A stretch of 64,000 nucleotides of DNA, taken from NCBI GenBank assembly GCA_021151695.1, contig JAGKWU010000008.1:62001-126000 (forward strand), written 5' to 3'. The position numbers and the translations under genes are program-made. This stretch comes from Cellvibrionaceae bacterium (lineage in GTDB: Bacteria > Pseudomonadota > Gammaproteobacteria > Pseudomonadales > Cellvibrionaceae). The notes beneath the pieces are model-generated. The model searched no databases and had not been told where the DNA came from. It saw only the letters and a list, made by a program, of their open reading frames with translations. This document shows, one piece after another, positions 51,892 through 60,976 of the stretch (positions are counted from its first letter, which is position 1; the number at the start of each line of letters is the position of its first letter).

Positions 51892-52280
51892 ATTGGAATC
51901 TGACTCATATTGTTGCATGTGTGAAAATTCAAGCTGCAATATGAGTCACTGCTTTGTCAGACAAGGATCGATAATGGCGCATAGATATTTTTGGTTGCAC
52001 CAAAAAATTGAATCCGTGCACTGCCATGGATCAACTAACTCCTGAAATTTTGTTTATTGCTGTCCCATCTGCACTTTTTTATCTCATTCATTCTGCTTGC
52101 CGGATGTTTAATTGGCGTTGGCATGAGTTTCGCAAAACCTCGTCTGTGCGCTTGACCACAAAAGCCAGTTGTTGGGAATTGAGTCGACAGTAAGTTCGGA
52201 TTCCTATTGCCTGTGCCACTGCGCTCTCGCTACCCAAACGCAACTTATTAAATCAAGTGTGAAAAAAGCACAGGTGAATT
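51892..52280. other. 389-base intergenic region
   Basis: A 12-bp perfect inverted repeat (TGACTCATATTG at 51901-51912, CAATATGAGTCA at 51937-51948) lies right after the ABC exporter stop, possibly its terminator although it lacks a T-run, or an operator. A short open frame at 52026-52193 lacks a ribosome site. CAGGTGA upstream of 52281 is the sensor kinase's ribosome site. Confidence 0.5.
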
Positions 52281-54434
52281 ATGGCAAGCATATCTGCCGG
52301 TCGTTTCAATATCGGCGCGTTCAATTACGGAAAGTACAAGGGCATACTGATTTCGGTTGCCTTGTTTATTTTGCTCGACGCCTCGGTAATGATTTTAAAC
52401 TTTTATGTTTCATTTGAAATTGCTGAAGATGCTGTGGGTATTAACCTTGCGGGGCGCCAGCGTATGCTTAGCCAGCGTATGGCAAAATCCCTTTATGCGC
52501 TTAATAGCGAAGCCAGTGATTCACAGGCATTTAAGGATGCCGCCACCGAATTAAAGGCTAGTAGCAATTTATTTGATGAAACACTCAACGCATTTACCAT
52601 CGGCGGTGAGACGCACAACGCCAATAAAATGCTAGTGCAATTACCGCAAGTAAAATCTCCCCAAGGTCAGGCATCACTAGCGGCGGCTACTGGCATCTGG
52701 AAACCCTACAAAGCGCAAATCGACCAATTGCTTGCGGCAATTCAGAATCAACGTGAATTAACCCAAGAGCTACCGGACGCCCTGGTGTTGGCTAAACAAT
52801 ACAATCTGGCTCTGCTGGGTAACATGAATGATTTAACGATCAGCCTGGAAAATGTCGCTGCTTCCAAAGCAACGCGTTTGCGAATTATTCAAACCGTTGG
52901 TATTACCCTGGCGATTATCAACTTCCTGTTTATTATGCTGCACTTTTTACGGCAGTTGCGCGACAGCGATATAGTGTTGGAAAAAGCGCGCAAGGAAACC
53001 ACCGAAATTTTGCAAAACGTGAATGAAGGTTTGTTCCTGGTCGATGAGAATATGATTATCGGCGAACAGCATTCCGCACGACTATCCGATATTTTGGGTA
53101 ATGCGGAGATTGCCGGCCAGTCGTTTCAACTGCTGTTGGAAACGATGGTCAGTGAAAAAGATGCTGAGACGGCGCGCGGTTTTATCGAACTACTGTTCGA
53201 CAAGAAGATTAAAGAAAAATTGATTGGCGACTTGAATCCGCTCAATCTGGTAGAAGTAAATATCGCCCAGGCCAGTGGCGGTTTCCTCACCAAGCATTTG
53301 CAATTCAGTTTTGCACGCGCCCATCAGGGTTCCATTATTTCCCATGTGCTGGTGACTGTGCAGGATGTCACGGAAAAAGTTCGCTTGGAAAAGGCTTTGG
53401 CCGAAAGCCGCAGGCACAGCGAATCGCAAATTGAAATGCTTACCAGCTTGCTGCACATGCATCCGTCGCTGCTGCAGGAGTTCATTAGCAATAGCTACGC
53501 CTGTTACAACCGCATCAATAATATCTTGCGACAACCCGCTAAAACCACTGCATTAGTGCGTGAAAAAGCCATTGGTATCTTTCGGGAGATCCATAACTTC
53601 AAAGGCGAAGCTGCCTCGCTCAAGCTGGAATATTTTGAAGGTCAGGCGCACGCCATTGAAGATACTTTGGCTGAGTTGCGCGTTAAGCCCGATTTAAGCG
53701 GCAACGATTATTTGCCCTTAACCGTGCAACTGGAAAACCTCATTAGCTATACCCAGCAGGTACAACAGCTCACCGAAAAGTTGGCACTTTTTGGCAATCA
53801 GGTTGCCAAGCCCCTGGCTGTGGCGGGTGAGAAAAAAGTGGTTGGCAGCCGCCGTCAGGATGGCTGGATGCATTTGGAGGATTTTGTACAGAGCATCGCG
53901 CAGCGCAATGGAAAAATGGTCAAGTTTGTCGCCAGCGGGCTGCAGGATATAGAGCTGGAAGCTGATTATGCGCAGCAGGTAAAAGAAATTTGTATCCAAC
54001 TGCTGCGCAACGCTGTCACTCACGGTATTGAAACACCGACGGACCGCGAACTCAGTGAGAAACCTATCGAAGGCCGTGTGGATTTACGTATCGCTAAATT
54101 ATCTGATGATGAAATGGAAATCAGCGTTACCGATGACGGTGCGGGGCTCGACTACAGTGCCATTCGTGCACAGGCGGTCGCATCCGGTCGTTGGGATGAA
54201 GATGAAATTGACAGTTGGGGCAACAAGCATTTGCTGGCGCTGATTTTCCACGAAGGTTTTTCCACCGCAAAAGAAGTGTCGCGCGATGCCGGTCGCGGTG
54301 TAGGCATGGAGGCGGTTATGAATCATGTGTTGCAACACCGCGGAAAAATCACCGTGTCCAGTCGTCGCGGCCGCCACTGTCGCTTTGTGATTACTTTACC
54401 CATTATTACCGCTAAGGCCGAGATAGCCGCTTAA
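52281..54434 (+). CDS. PilJ-type sensor kinase with internal Hpt and HATPase
   Basis: This 717-residue inner-membrane protein has two transmembrane helices (about 25-50 and 205-225) around a periplasmic PilJ-type sensor (NLAGRQRMLSQRMAKS, about 58-73). A PAS-like region follows (about 245-375), then a histidine-phosphotransfer segment with H438 in IHNFKGEAA. A CheA-like ATPase ends the protein (N-box LLRNAVTHGIE, VTDDGAGLD, RGVGMEAV). The CheW-docking P5 domain is absent, so it probably senses directly rather than through a chemoreceptor array. Its partners are the CheY-like and CheX-like genes that follow immediately. Confidence 0.85.
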   Translation: MASISAGRFNIGAFNYGKYKGILISVALFILLDASVMILNFYVSFEIAEDAVGINLAGRQRMLSQRMAKSLYALNSEASDSQAFKDAATELKASSNLFDETLNAFTIGGETHNANKMLVQLPQVKSPQGQASLAAATGIWKPYKAQIDQLLAAIQNQRELTQELPDALVLAKQYNLALLGNMNDLTISLENVAASKATRLRIIQTVGITLAIINFLFIMLHFLRQLRDSDIVLEKARKETTEILQNVNEGLFLVDENMIIGEQHSARLSDILGNAEIAGQSFQLLLETMVSEKDAETARGFIELLFDKKIKEKLIGDLNPLNLVEVNIAQASGGFLTKHLQFSFARAHQGSIISHVLVTVQDVTEKVRLEKALAESRRHSESQIEMLTSLLHMHPSLLQEFISNSYACYNRINNILRQPAKTTALVREKAIGIFREIHNFKGEAASLKLEYFEGQAHAIEDTLAELRVKPDLSGNDYLPLTVQLENLISYTQQVQQLTEKLALFGNQVAKPLAVAGEKKVVGSRRQDGWMHLEDFVQSIAQRNGKMVKFVASGLQDIELEADYAQQVKEICIQLLRNAVTHGIETPTDRELSEKPIEGRVDLRIAKLSDDEMEISVTDDGAGLDYSAIRAQAVASGRWDEDEIDSWGNKHLLALIFHEGFSTAKEVSRDAGRGVGMEAVMNHVLQHRGKITVSSRRGRHCRFVITLPIITAKAEIAA

Positions 54435-54461
54435 AACATTATTACAAGAATGGAGAGAAAA

Positions 54462-54824
54462 ATGCTGTCACTGATGATTGTGGACGATTCCAATATTATT
54501 CGCCGCAAAATCGAACGATGTAATGATTCCGAAAAATTTAATGTGGTGGCCTCGGCTGCCAATGGGGCAGAAGCCCTGGATATTTTTAAACGTATGCGGC
54601 CACAGGTGGTGACCATGGATTTAACCATGCCAGAAATGGATGGCATTGCCTGCATACAGCAATTGGTAGCGATTGACCCCTCCGTCAATATTCTGGTGAT
54701 CTCGGCATTATCGGACAAAGCCACCGGGATTGAGGCATTAAAAAAAGGTGCGCGCGGATTTCTGTGCAAACCTTTTACCGAAGAACAGTTGTTAGAAGCG
54801 CTCACTGAGCTAACAGAGGACTAA
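54462..54824 (+). CDS. CheY-like response regulator
   Basis: This 120-residue receiver domain has no output domain. It has the acidic pair D8-D9, phosphoacceptor D53 in TMDLTMPEMDG, Ser in VISALSD and Lys in CKPF. It is very similar in layout to CheY and should receive phosphate from the preceding kinase. The start at 54462 is preferred over 54450 because GGAGAG precedes it. Its stop codon abuts the CheX start (TAAATG). Confidence 0.93.
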   Translation: MLSLMIVDDSNIIRRKIERCNDSEKFNVVASAANGAEALDIFKRMRPQVVTMDLTMPEMDGIACIQQLVAIDPSVNILVISALSDKATGIEALKKGARGFLCKPFTEEQLLEALTELTED

Positions 54825-55274
54825 ATGTCACAAGAAACCTTACAAGTATTTATCGATGGCGTGGTACGTTTTTTTGAGCACACCAACGATAAAAATGTAA
54901 AAGTAGGAACACCGTATCTGGTTGAGAATCAGAAGCCGGCGGCCTACGATGTCACAGGGATTATTGGTGTTTCCGGCCCTTACCGCGGATGCGTCTATTT
55001 CACGGCGCCGCGTATACTGCTCAAGCATTTGCTGCTCAGCATCGGCGAAACGGATACTTCCAACGAATATTTATTTGATCTGGTGGGCGAAGTTGCCAAC
55101 ACCATTTCCGGTAATGCGCGCAGTACTTTCGGTCATGATTTTATGATCTCGGTACCGGCGATGATTGAAGGTGCTCCCAATCAGATACACCTGCCGCAGA
55201 ATTTGCGCTCCTATGTGATCCCTGTGTATTGGAAGGCGTATCACGCCGCCGTGGTTATCTGTTTGGAAGAATAA
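54825..55274 (+). CDS. CheX-like chemotaxis phosphatase
   Basis: This 149-residue protein has the CheX/CheC-type E-x-x-N motif (GEVANTISGNARS) followed by a Pro in SVPAM, consistent with a phosphatase of CheY-P. It is directly coupled to the response regulator. Such a trio without CheW or receptors suggests a stand-alone phosphorelay ended by CheX. Confidence 0.85.
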   Translation: MSQETLQVFIDGVVRFFEHTNDKNVKVGTPYLVENQKPAAYDVTGIIGVSGPYRGCVYFTAPRILLKHLLLSIGETDTSNEYLFDLVGEVANTISGNARSTFGHDFMISVPAMIEGAPNQIHLPQNLRSYVIPVYWKAYHAAVVICLEE

Positions 55275-55315
55275 AATGTTGTGGAGTAAATGGTTTCGAT
55301 GAAGGAAATGAAATA

Positions 55316-55801
55316 CTACAAAATCAATTGCCAATAACCCACATCGCGCCAGTCGCCAAGTTTGTAACCAACTTGGCGTAAATGGCCGGCTTGTTCAAAA
55401 CCGAGTTTTTCATGGAGCGCAACGCTTTTGTCATTTGGTAGACCGAGCGTACCTATAACAGCGTGGAAACCTTTTTCTTTCAATTGTCCTAACAGCACTT
55501 CATAAATGAGTTTGCCAAAACCGCGCCCTAAAAAATCATGTTTTAAATAAACGGTGCTTTCTACCGTGTTTCTGTAAGCGGCGCGTTTATGAAAAGGAGC
55601 GGCGTAGGCGTAGCCGACAACTTCACCTTCGTACTCGGCGACTATGTAGGGTAAGTCTGCGTTGAGTACATCTTGCATGCGCTGCTGCATGTCGTCAGCA
55701 CTGAGGGCTTCCTCTTCAAAGGTCACCCAGGTATTTAGCACATAGTGGTTGTAAATTTTCGCGATAGTAGCGGCGTCGGCTGCGCTGGCGGGACGAATCA
55801 T
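55316..55801 (-). CDS. Phosphinothricin-type GNAT N-acetyltransferase
   Basis: This 161-residue protein is of the Pat/Bar/ArsN group: IYNHYVLNTWVTFEEE, the acetyl-CoA loop LGRGFGKLIYEVLL, and LGLPNDKSVALHEKLGFEQAG. The substrate may be phosphinothricin-, methionine sulfone- or arsinothricin-like. The start at 55801 has GGAGAACA upstream; an in-frame ATG at 55813 is the alternative. Confidence 0.9.
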   Translation of the reverse strand: MIRPASAADAATIAKIYNHYVLNTWVTFEEEALSADDMQQRMQDVLNADLPYIVAEYEGEVVGYAYAAPFHKRAAYRNTVESTVYLKHDFLGRGFGKLIYEVLLGQLKEKGFHAVIGTLGLPNDKSVALHEKLGFEQAGHLRQVGYKLGDWRDVGYWQLIL

Positions 55802-55854
55802 GTTGTTCTCCAATAGGTAATCCTTAAATCAATTGGCATGTTTGCAACAATACA

Positions 55855-56268
55855 TTAATCACAGTTGGGCTTTTTTACATCGGTGCAGTGACCGCATGCA
55901 GAGACGTTGTTGACGTTGTGGGTGCGAACGCGATGCAGGCGGCAATCGTCATAGCAGGCCTGGCTTTCTTCAAAGGCGCGCTTTTGTTGCTCACAACTGT
56001 TGCCCTGGTTACTACTATTATCGGCGGCTGGTTGATTGTTTACCTGGTTGCGCGCCGGGGCCTGGTAAAAGTTAACGCTGGGCGGCGCTGGCATAGTGTT
56101 CGTTTTTTTCTGTTCAACGGAGGATGCCTGCTTGGCATACTCTGGCGGAATTTTATCGCCGTAATGTTTTTTGCCGTTTTTATCCACCCAGGTATAGAGT
56201 TCGGCCTGGGCCAGGATTGAAATGCCAGCCAGCAATAGTACCAATGCGCTGCGCAAGGATTTGCTCAT
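55855..56268 (-). CDS. DUF4124 periplasmic protein
   Basis: This 137-residue secreted protein has a signal peptide (about 1-22). The DUF4124 motif is LYTWVDKNGKKHYGDKIPPEY. A Pro/Asn/Gln-rich middle follows, then a Cys-containing C-terminus (C-E-Q-Q, C-Y-D-D-C, C-G-H-C, C-D end), perhaps disulphide bonded or metal binding. Function unknown. Confidence 0.88.
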   Translation of the reverse strand: MSKSLRSALVLLLAGISILAQAELYTWVDKNGKKHYGDKIPPEYAKQASSVEQKKTNTMPAPPSVNFYQAPARNQVNNQPAADNSSNQGNSCEQQKRAFEESQACYDDCRLHRVRTHNVNNVSACGHCTDVKKPNCD

Positions 56269-56293
56269 ATAAAATTCCTTCCCGTTTAGCGGT

Positions 56294-56521
56294 TTAACAA
56301 AAAGTATCCAAATAGAGTTGTTCGACTTTCGTGCGGGCCCAAGTGGTTTTGCGCAAAAACTTTAAGCTGGATTTGACGCTGGGATCTTGCTGGAAACAGC
56401 GAATGCTGATGCGCGCGCCCAACTCCTCCCAACCATAACGTTCCGCCAATTGGATGACTATAGTTTCCAGCGTAATACTGTGCAGGGGATTTTTGGGTTG
56501 TTGCCGTTGATCTTGCGTCAT
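56294..56521 (-). CDS. VF530-family (DUF2132) small DNA-binding-like protein
   Basis: This 75-residue protein has NPLHSITLETIVIQLAERYGW, SIRCFQQDPSVKSSLKFLRKTTWAR and KVEQLYL, the VF530 family signature. The family is proposed to bind DNA. The start at 56521 fits the family; an open frame extends further upstream. Confidence 0.9.
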   Translation of the reverse strand: MTQDQRQQPKNPLHSITLETIVIQLAERYGWEELGARISIRCFQQDPSVKSSLKFLRKTTWARTKVEQLYLDTFC

Positions 56522-56610
56522 AGAAGCCACGTTTAATTGATGAAGCCACATTTGTTGGGTGGGTGACAATAAGAGTAACCCTGTCGGGCTGGCGCCGGTA
56601 GTAGGCTGTG

Positions 56611-57792
56611 TCAGTCGCCAGATATTTTTGCTGTCTGGTTATCACGATAAAACCACAGCTGACAGAGCGCGATGCCTGCGACACCGGCGAACATCAACAA
56701 GCTGAACGGAAATGCCGTGCCGGTAAAGGTGCTCGCCAGCACTGGCCCTGCCAAGGCACCGCAGCCGTAGCGCAACGTACCAGTGACGGCGGTGGCGGTG
56801 CCCGAGTGCTCGGGAAACTTGAGCACTATCATGGCATCGGTGTTGGTGCTGATCATGCTCAGGCAACCCATCAGCGGTGCGAGGGTTACCACCGTGTACC
56901 AAATGCCCATGCCAAACCAGTTGGCGGCGCTCAAGGCGCTTGCCAATATCGCGGCCAGTATCAGCGCGCGCTTTACCATGGTTGGGGAGCCCAACCGGGT
57001 GACAAAACGGCTGTTGATAAAGTTGGACAGCATTAGCAGACAGATATTGATCGCAAACAGCAGTCCGAATGCCTGGGCGCTCACGCCAAAGTACTGGATG
57101 TAAACGAAGGATACGGCGGTGAGGTAACAGAAAAAACTGAACGACGAGCACATCACTGTGGCAATCAAAGGCCGTGCATCGCGGCGGGCAAACACAGTGC
57201 GATAATTACCAAAAAATGACGCGGCGCTGCTACTAGGCGGTAAATCCGGCAGAAACTTCCACACGCAGATCAGTACCACCGAGGCGTAGCAAAACAGCAG
57301 CAGGAAAATCGTTTGCCAATGGCTAACCAATAACAGCGCACTGCCGATACTGGGGGCGATCAAGGGTGCCAGCATCATCATCAGCGACATATAGGACATG
57401 CCTTTGGCGGTGTGCTCCTGATACAGGTGCCGCACAAAGCCCGGCACTATCACCGTCGCCGCCGCGCCGCAAAACGCCTGGAGCGCGCGGCACACCAGAA
57501 ACCCGTCAATACTGCGGACTGTTGCCAGCAGCAAACTGGCGATGGCGAAACCACTCAGACCAAACAGCGCGAGGGGTTTGCGCCCGAGCTTGTCTGCGAG
57601 CGGCCCAAACACCAACATGCCCAATGCATAGAACGCGAGAAAAACGCTCAGCGATTGCTGCACTGTGCCTATGTGAGCCTGCAAGTCTTCAGCAATTGTG
57701 GGCATGGCAGGCAGGTAGGTATCCACCGCAAAGGGTGTAATGGCAAAGGTGGTTGCCAGCAAAATCATCAGCCAGGGGGAGGCTTTGGGCAT
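56611..57792 (-). CDS. Bcr/CflA-type MFS multidrug transporter
   Basis: This 393-residue inner-membrane protein has 12 predicted helices. It has FAVDTYLPAMPTIAEDL near the N-terminus and GPLADKLGRKPLALFGL, the DHA1 signature with the Bcr-family loop. It exports drugs or small molecules by proton antiport. The start at 57792 is preferred because GAGGAAA precedes it. Confidence 0.93.
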   Translation of the reverse strand: MPKASPWLMILLATTFAITPFAVDTYLPAMPTIAEDLQAHIGTVQQSLSVFLAFYALGMLVFGPLADKLGRKPLALFGLSGFAIASLLLATVRSIDGFLVCRALQAFCGAAATVIVPGFVRHLYQEHTAKGMSYMSLMMMLAPLIAPSIGSALLLVSHWQTIFLLLFCYASVVLICVWKFLPDLPPSSSAASFFGNYRTVFARRDARPLIATVMCSSFSFFCYLTAVSFVYIQYFGVSAQAFGLLFAINICLLMLSNFINSRFVTRLGSPTMVKRALILAAILASALSAANWFGMGIWYTVVTLAPLMGCLSMISTNTDAMIVLKFPEHSGTATAVTGTLRYGCGALAGPVLASTFTGTAFPFSLLMFAGVAGIALCQLWFYRDNQTAKISGD

Positions 57793-57883
57793 TGGGTTTC
57801 CTCGGTAAGTGAATTGGGTATAGCCCAAATTCACTCAAGGTTTGATGGTATTTGATTGGTCAGGTTCGGTTCGGACCATTTTT

Positions 57884-58297
57884 CTACGCAGGCTTTTTGC
57901 TGACAGCAAAGATACGCTCAGCGGGGATACGCAGTTGCGCCAGCAGGTAGGCTTTGAATTCGGGGGCGTAATCTTGTAGCTCCAGAGCCTTTTCCATACA
58001 GAGCAGCCAGGCGTCACGCTCGGCTTCGCCGACCGGTAAATGCGCGTGATCGCGGGGAATGTTTATGCTGCCGTATTTGTCGTGGTACAGCTTGGGGCCG
58101 CCCATCCAACCGCATAAAAACAGCGTGAGCTTGTCGCGCGATTCGGTCAGATCCGGTTTGTGCATGGCGCGTATGACCTTTGCGTCGGGCAACTCATCCA
58201 TAAAGCGATAGAAGTCATCCACTAACTGGCGGATTCCGGCTTCGCCGCCGGCAGACTGGAACGAGGTATCAGAAAAACCGTACAGGGGTGTACTCAT
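57884..58297 (-). CDS. Group II truncated hemoglobin
   Basis: This 137-residue globin has the group II pattern: FYRFMDELPDAKVIRAMH, the Trp in CGWMGGPKLYHDKYG, and PRDHAHLPVGEAERDAWL with the proximal His. It binds O2 or handles NO or peroxide. Standalone gene upstream of an MFS transporter. Confidence 0.93.
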   Translation of the reverse strand: MSTPLYGFSDTSFQSAGGEAGIRQLVDDFYRFMDELPDAKVIRAMHKPDLTESRDKLTLFLCGWMGGPKLYHDKYGSINIPRDHAHLPVGEAERDAWLLCMEKALELQDYAPEFKAYLLAQLRIPAERIFAVSKKPA

Positions 58298-58498
58298 GGC
58301 GGGGACTCGCTATTCGCGGATAAAGGCTAATGGGTAGCCATTGTCCCAAAAGATGTCTGTGACCGCAGCTGGATTTAGGTATTTTTACCTGCCACTAAAA
58401 TTCCTCAAGAAGCTGAGCTTTGCGTACCGCCTGCTAGACTCAAGCCTATGGCAGTCTTTTGGCCAAGGTAGTTATCTGGCAGCAGGAGCCGAGAAAGC

Positions 58499-59431
58499 AT
58501 GAGTGACAATACACAGCAGCCGCTGTTTGGCGGTATTGAGGCGGGCGGCACCCAGTTTATCTGCGTGTTGGCCGATTCGCGCGGTTTTACCAAGGCGCGA
58601 CGCGATATTCCCACCACTACCGCGGAGGAAACCCTGGCGGCAGCGCGGGATTTTTTTCGCGAGACAGCGCCTCAATTCGGTCAGTTGGCCGCTTTGGGCG
58701 TCGTCAGCTTCGGCCCTCTGGATCTCAACCGCAGTTCGCCTACCTTTGGCCACATCACCCGCAACAACCGCCCCGGCTGGTCGCAGATTGACTTGCTGGG
58801 CTACTTCAAACGCGAGCTGGAAACCCTGGTTGAGCTGGAGACAGATGTAAACGGCTCGGCTGTTGGGGAGTTTAGCGAAGGCGCTGCCGTTGGCTGCGAA
58901 AACTTTGTGTATGTGACCGTGGGGACCGGTGTGGGCGCCGGGATTTTCGCCAGCGGCAAATTAATGCAAGGCATTAGCCACCCTGAAGTCGGCCATATGC
59001 TGATTCCGCGTGCGGAGAACGACCATTTTGAGGGTGCCTGCCCGTTCCATGGCGCCTGCCTTGAAGGACTGACTTCCGGTATTGCACTGGAGCGCAGTTG
59101 GAAAACCCACCCTCGCAACTTGTCCGACGATCATCCCGCCTGGGAATTGGAGGCTTATTATCTGGCGGTAATGTGTGTGAACCTTACCTGGATGTACGCC
59201 CCGGAAAAGATCATCTTTGGCGGTCGTATCATGGTCCGTCGTCCTCACCTCTACCCAAAAATCCGCGCCCACCTAAAGGCATTGCTGGCCGGCTACGCCC
59301 ACGACGGTGCTAACTATGGCAATGCGCTGGATGATATGGACAGGTACATCATCCCCACCGCCCTCGGCGGCGACGCGGGGATTATTGGCGCGCTGTCGCT
59401 GGCGCGGAGGATTTGGTTTGAGTCGCGGTAG
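58499..59431 (+). CDS. ROK-family fructokinase
   Basis: This 310-residue sugar kinase has the N-terminal phosphate loop GGIEAGGTQF and the ROK zinc site H-F-E-G-A-C-P-F-H-G-A-C-L-E-G, plus VGTGVGAGIF. It is similar to Mak/ScrK-type fructokinases, phosphorylating fructose or a related hexose. Expected to be cytoplasmic. Followed by repeat family A copy 3. Confidence 0.93.
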   Translation: MSDNTQQPLFGGIEAGGTQFICVLADSRGFTKARRDIPTTTAEETLAAARDFFRETAPQFGQLAALGVVSFGPLDLNRSSPTFGHITRNNRPGWSQIDLLGYFKRELETLVELETDVNGSAVGEFSEGAAVGCENFVYVTVGTGVGAGIFASGKLMQGISHPEVGHMLIPRAENDHFEGACPFHGACLEGLTSGIALERSWKTHPRNLSDDHPAWELEAYYLAVMCVNLTWMYAPEKIIFGGRIMVRRPHLYPKIRAHLKALLAGYAHDGANYGNALDDMDRYIIPTALGGDAGIIGALSLARRIWFESR

Positions 59432-59460
59432 GAGATGTTCTGACGGTAGGTTTTTAAGCG

Positions 59461-59583
59461 GGGAGCCGTCATCCTCGGCTAGGCGCTCTCGCTTGCGGGG
59501 ATCCAGTTCTTGCTTTTAATTTCTCGCTGGATTGAAGACTGTAAAGAACTGGATCCCCGGCTTTGCCGAGGATGACGACTCCC
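59461..59583. repeat. Dispersed inverted repeat, family A copy 3
   Basis: Arms 59461-59511 and 59544-59583 share the same core (GGGGATCCAGTTCTT and its complement). The left arm carries a 10-12 base insertion (AGGCGCTCTCG). It sits between the ROK kinase and phoR stops. Confidence 0.85.
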
Positions 59584-59611
59584 TCATAAATCAACAATGA
59601 GCCTGAGTTAC

Positions 59612-60886
59612 CTACTGCGGCAAATTAAACACACAAGTAAAACAACTTCCCTTCCCTAATTCACTGGTGATCTTCAATTCACTGTCATGGCGCATCAGCA
59701 CGTGCTTCACAATCGCCAGGCCAAGGCCGGTGCCGCCGGTGGCGCTGTTGCGGCTGGCGTCCACGCGATAGAAGCGTTCGGTCAAGCGTGGCAGGTGCTT
59801 GCTATCTATGCCGGGGCCGTTGTCGCTGACTGAAAAATACACATGGCTTTTATCCTGCCAGAGACGCAAATCTATCTCGCCACCTTCCGGCGTGTACTTG
59901 ACTGCATTGATCGCCAGGTTGGAGAAAGCGCTGTGCAGTTCCTTGTCGTTTGCCTGCAAACTAACCGGTGACTCGCAGTGCAGGCGAATAGTTTGGCCCT
60001 TGTCATTGCCCAGGGCTTCGGCTTCATTTTTGATGGAGATCAGCAGTGGCTCGAGATCGACATTGGTGTGCTGGCCGGCTTCTGTGGTTTCGAGTTTGGA
60101 CAGCACCAGTAAATCATTGATCAGCAGCGACATACGTTTGCCCTGCTGCAAAATTTGCTGCAGCGGTTTGTTCCACTGGGGCATGGCGTTGTTGTCGGCG
60201 ATGGTCTCTATATAGCCGTTGATCACCGTGAGCGGTGTGCGCAACTCGTGGGACACGTTGGCCACGAAGTCCTGGCGCATCTGCTCAAGGTTGTGCAATT
60301 GGGTGATATCGCGGATCACAATCAACCGCTCCTTTTGCCCGAAACGGGTGATCTGGAATTGCAGATGCTTGCTGGCGTGACGTGGTGAAGGCAGGTCCAG
60401 CGGTTGGCTGTAATCGCCACCTTCAAAGTAGGCAACGAACTTGGGGTGACGGATAAAGTTGATCACCGACAAGCCCTGGTCTTTGGTGCGAAAACCAATC
60501 ATGCGCTGGGCGGCGGGGTTCCAGAAGTCCAGATGGCCGCGCCAATCGAGGATGATGATGCCGTCTTTAATGGCCGAAGTGATTTCCTGGATACGTTTGA
60601 TCACCGCCTGCAGATTGTGGGTCTCAACCTGCTGGTGACGCTGGAGGTGATAGATGTTATCGAAGATCTCGCCCCAGAGGCCGCTGGATTCCGGTGGTTC
60701 CTGATTGCTGCTGCCCACCAGCCAATGGTTGAGGCGATACATCTGGAAAAACAGCCAGGCAACATAACCGGCAAGGCCACCCAAAAGCAGCCAGGCCATA
60801 TGGCCCAGCAACAGGCCGGCGAGCACGGCTACAACAATCAGAATGACCAGGCGGCGCAGCTCGGTCTTAAATCCATGCAGAAACAA
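59612..60886 (-). CDS. phoR: Phosphate regulon sensor kinase
   Basis: This 424-residue inner-membrane kinase has two N-terminal hydrophobic segments, a PAS-like sensor (DGIIILDWRGHLDFWNPAA) and DHp with the phospho-His in FVANVSHELRTPL. The ATPase shows NLAINAVKYTPEGG, VSDNGPGID and TGGTGLGLAIVK. It phosphorylates PhoB when phosphate is scarce. The start is a TTG with GAGG upstream. A CTAG-rich short-repeat stretch separates it from phoB. Confidence 0.96.
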   Translation of the reverse strand: MFLHGFKTELRRLVILIVVAVLAGLLLGHMAWLLLGGLAGYVAWLFFQMYRLNHWLVGSSNQEPPESSGLWGEIFDNIYHLQRHQQVETHNLQAVIKRIQEITSAIKDGIIILDWRGHLDFWNPAAQRMIGFRTKDQGLSVINFIRHPKFVAYFEGGDYSQPLDLPSPRHASKHLQFQITRFGQKERLIVIRDITQLHNLEQMRQDFVANVSHELRTPLTVINGYIETIADNNAMPQWNKPLQQILQQGKRMSLLINDLLVLSKLETTEAGQHTNVDLEPLLISIKNEAEALGNDKGQTIRLHCESPVSLQANDKELHSAFSNLAINAVKYTPEGGEIDLRLWQDKSHVYFSVSDNGPGIDSKHLPRLTERFYRVDASRNSATGGTGLGLAIVKHVLMRHDSELKITSELGKGSCFTCVFNLPQ

Positions 60887-60900
60887 ACAAACCTCGGGAT

Positions 60901-60976
60901 AGTGACGAGTTGCTAGTGGCTAGTCGCTAGTGGTCGCGGGTCTAGCGACTGATCATTAGCGACTTGTGACTCTTTA
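60901..60976. repeat. CTAG-rich short repeats between phoB and phoR
   Basis: The elements GCTAGTGG, GCTAGTCG, GCTAGTGG and TCTAGCGAC occur in series with small changes. They could form hairpins between cotranscribed phoB and phoR, perhaps adjusting the level of PhoR, or be simple drift. Confidence 0.5.

Noticed and set aside
52026..52193. 55-codon frame upstream of the sensor kinase, with a hydrophobic start
   Set aside because: No ribosome site. A second frame over the same bases also gives a membrane-like peptide after a stop codon, so the hydrophobic pattern likely comes from T-rich sequence.
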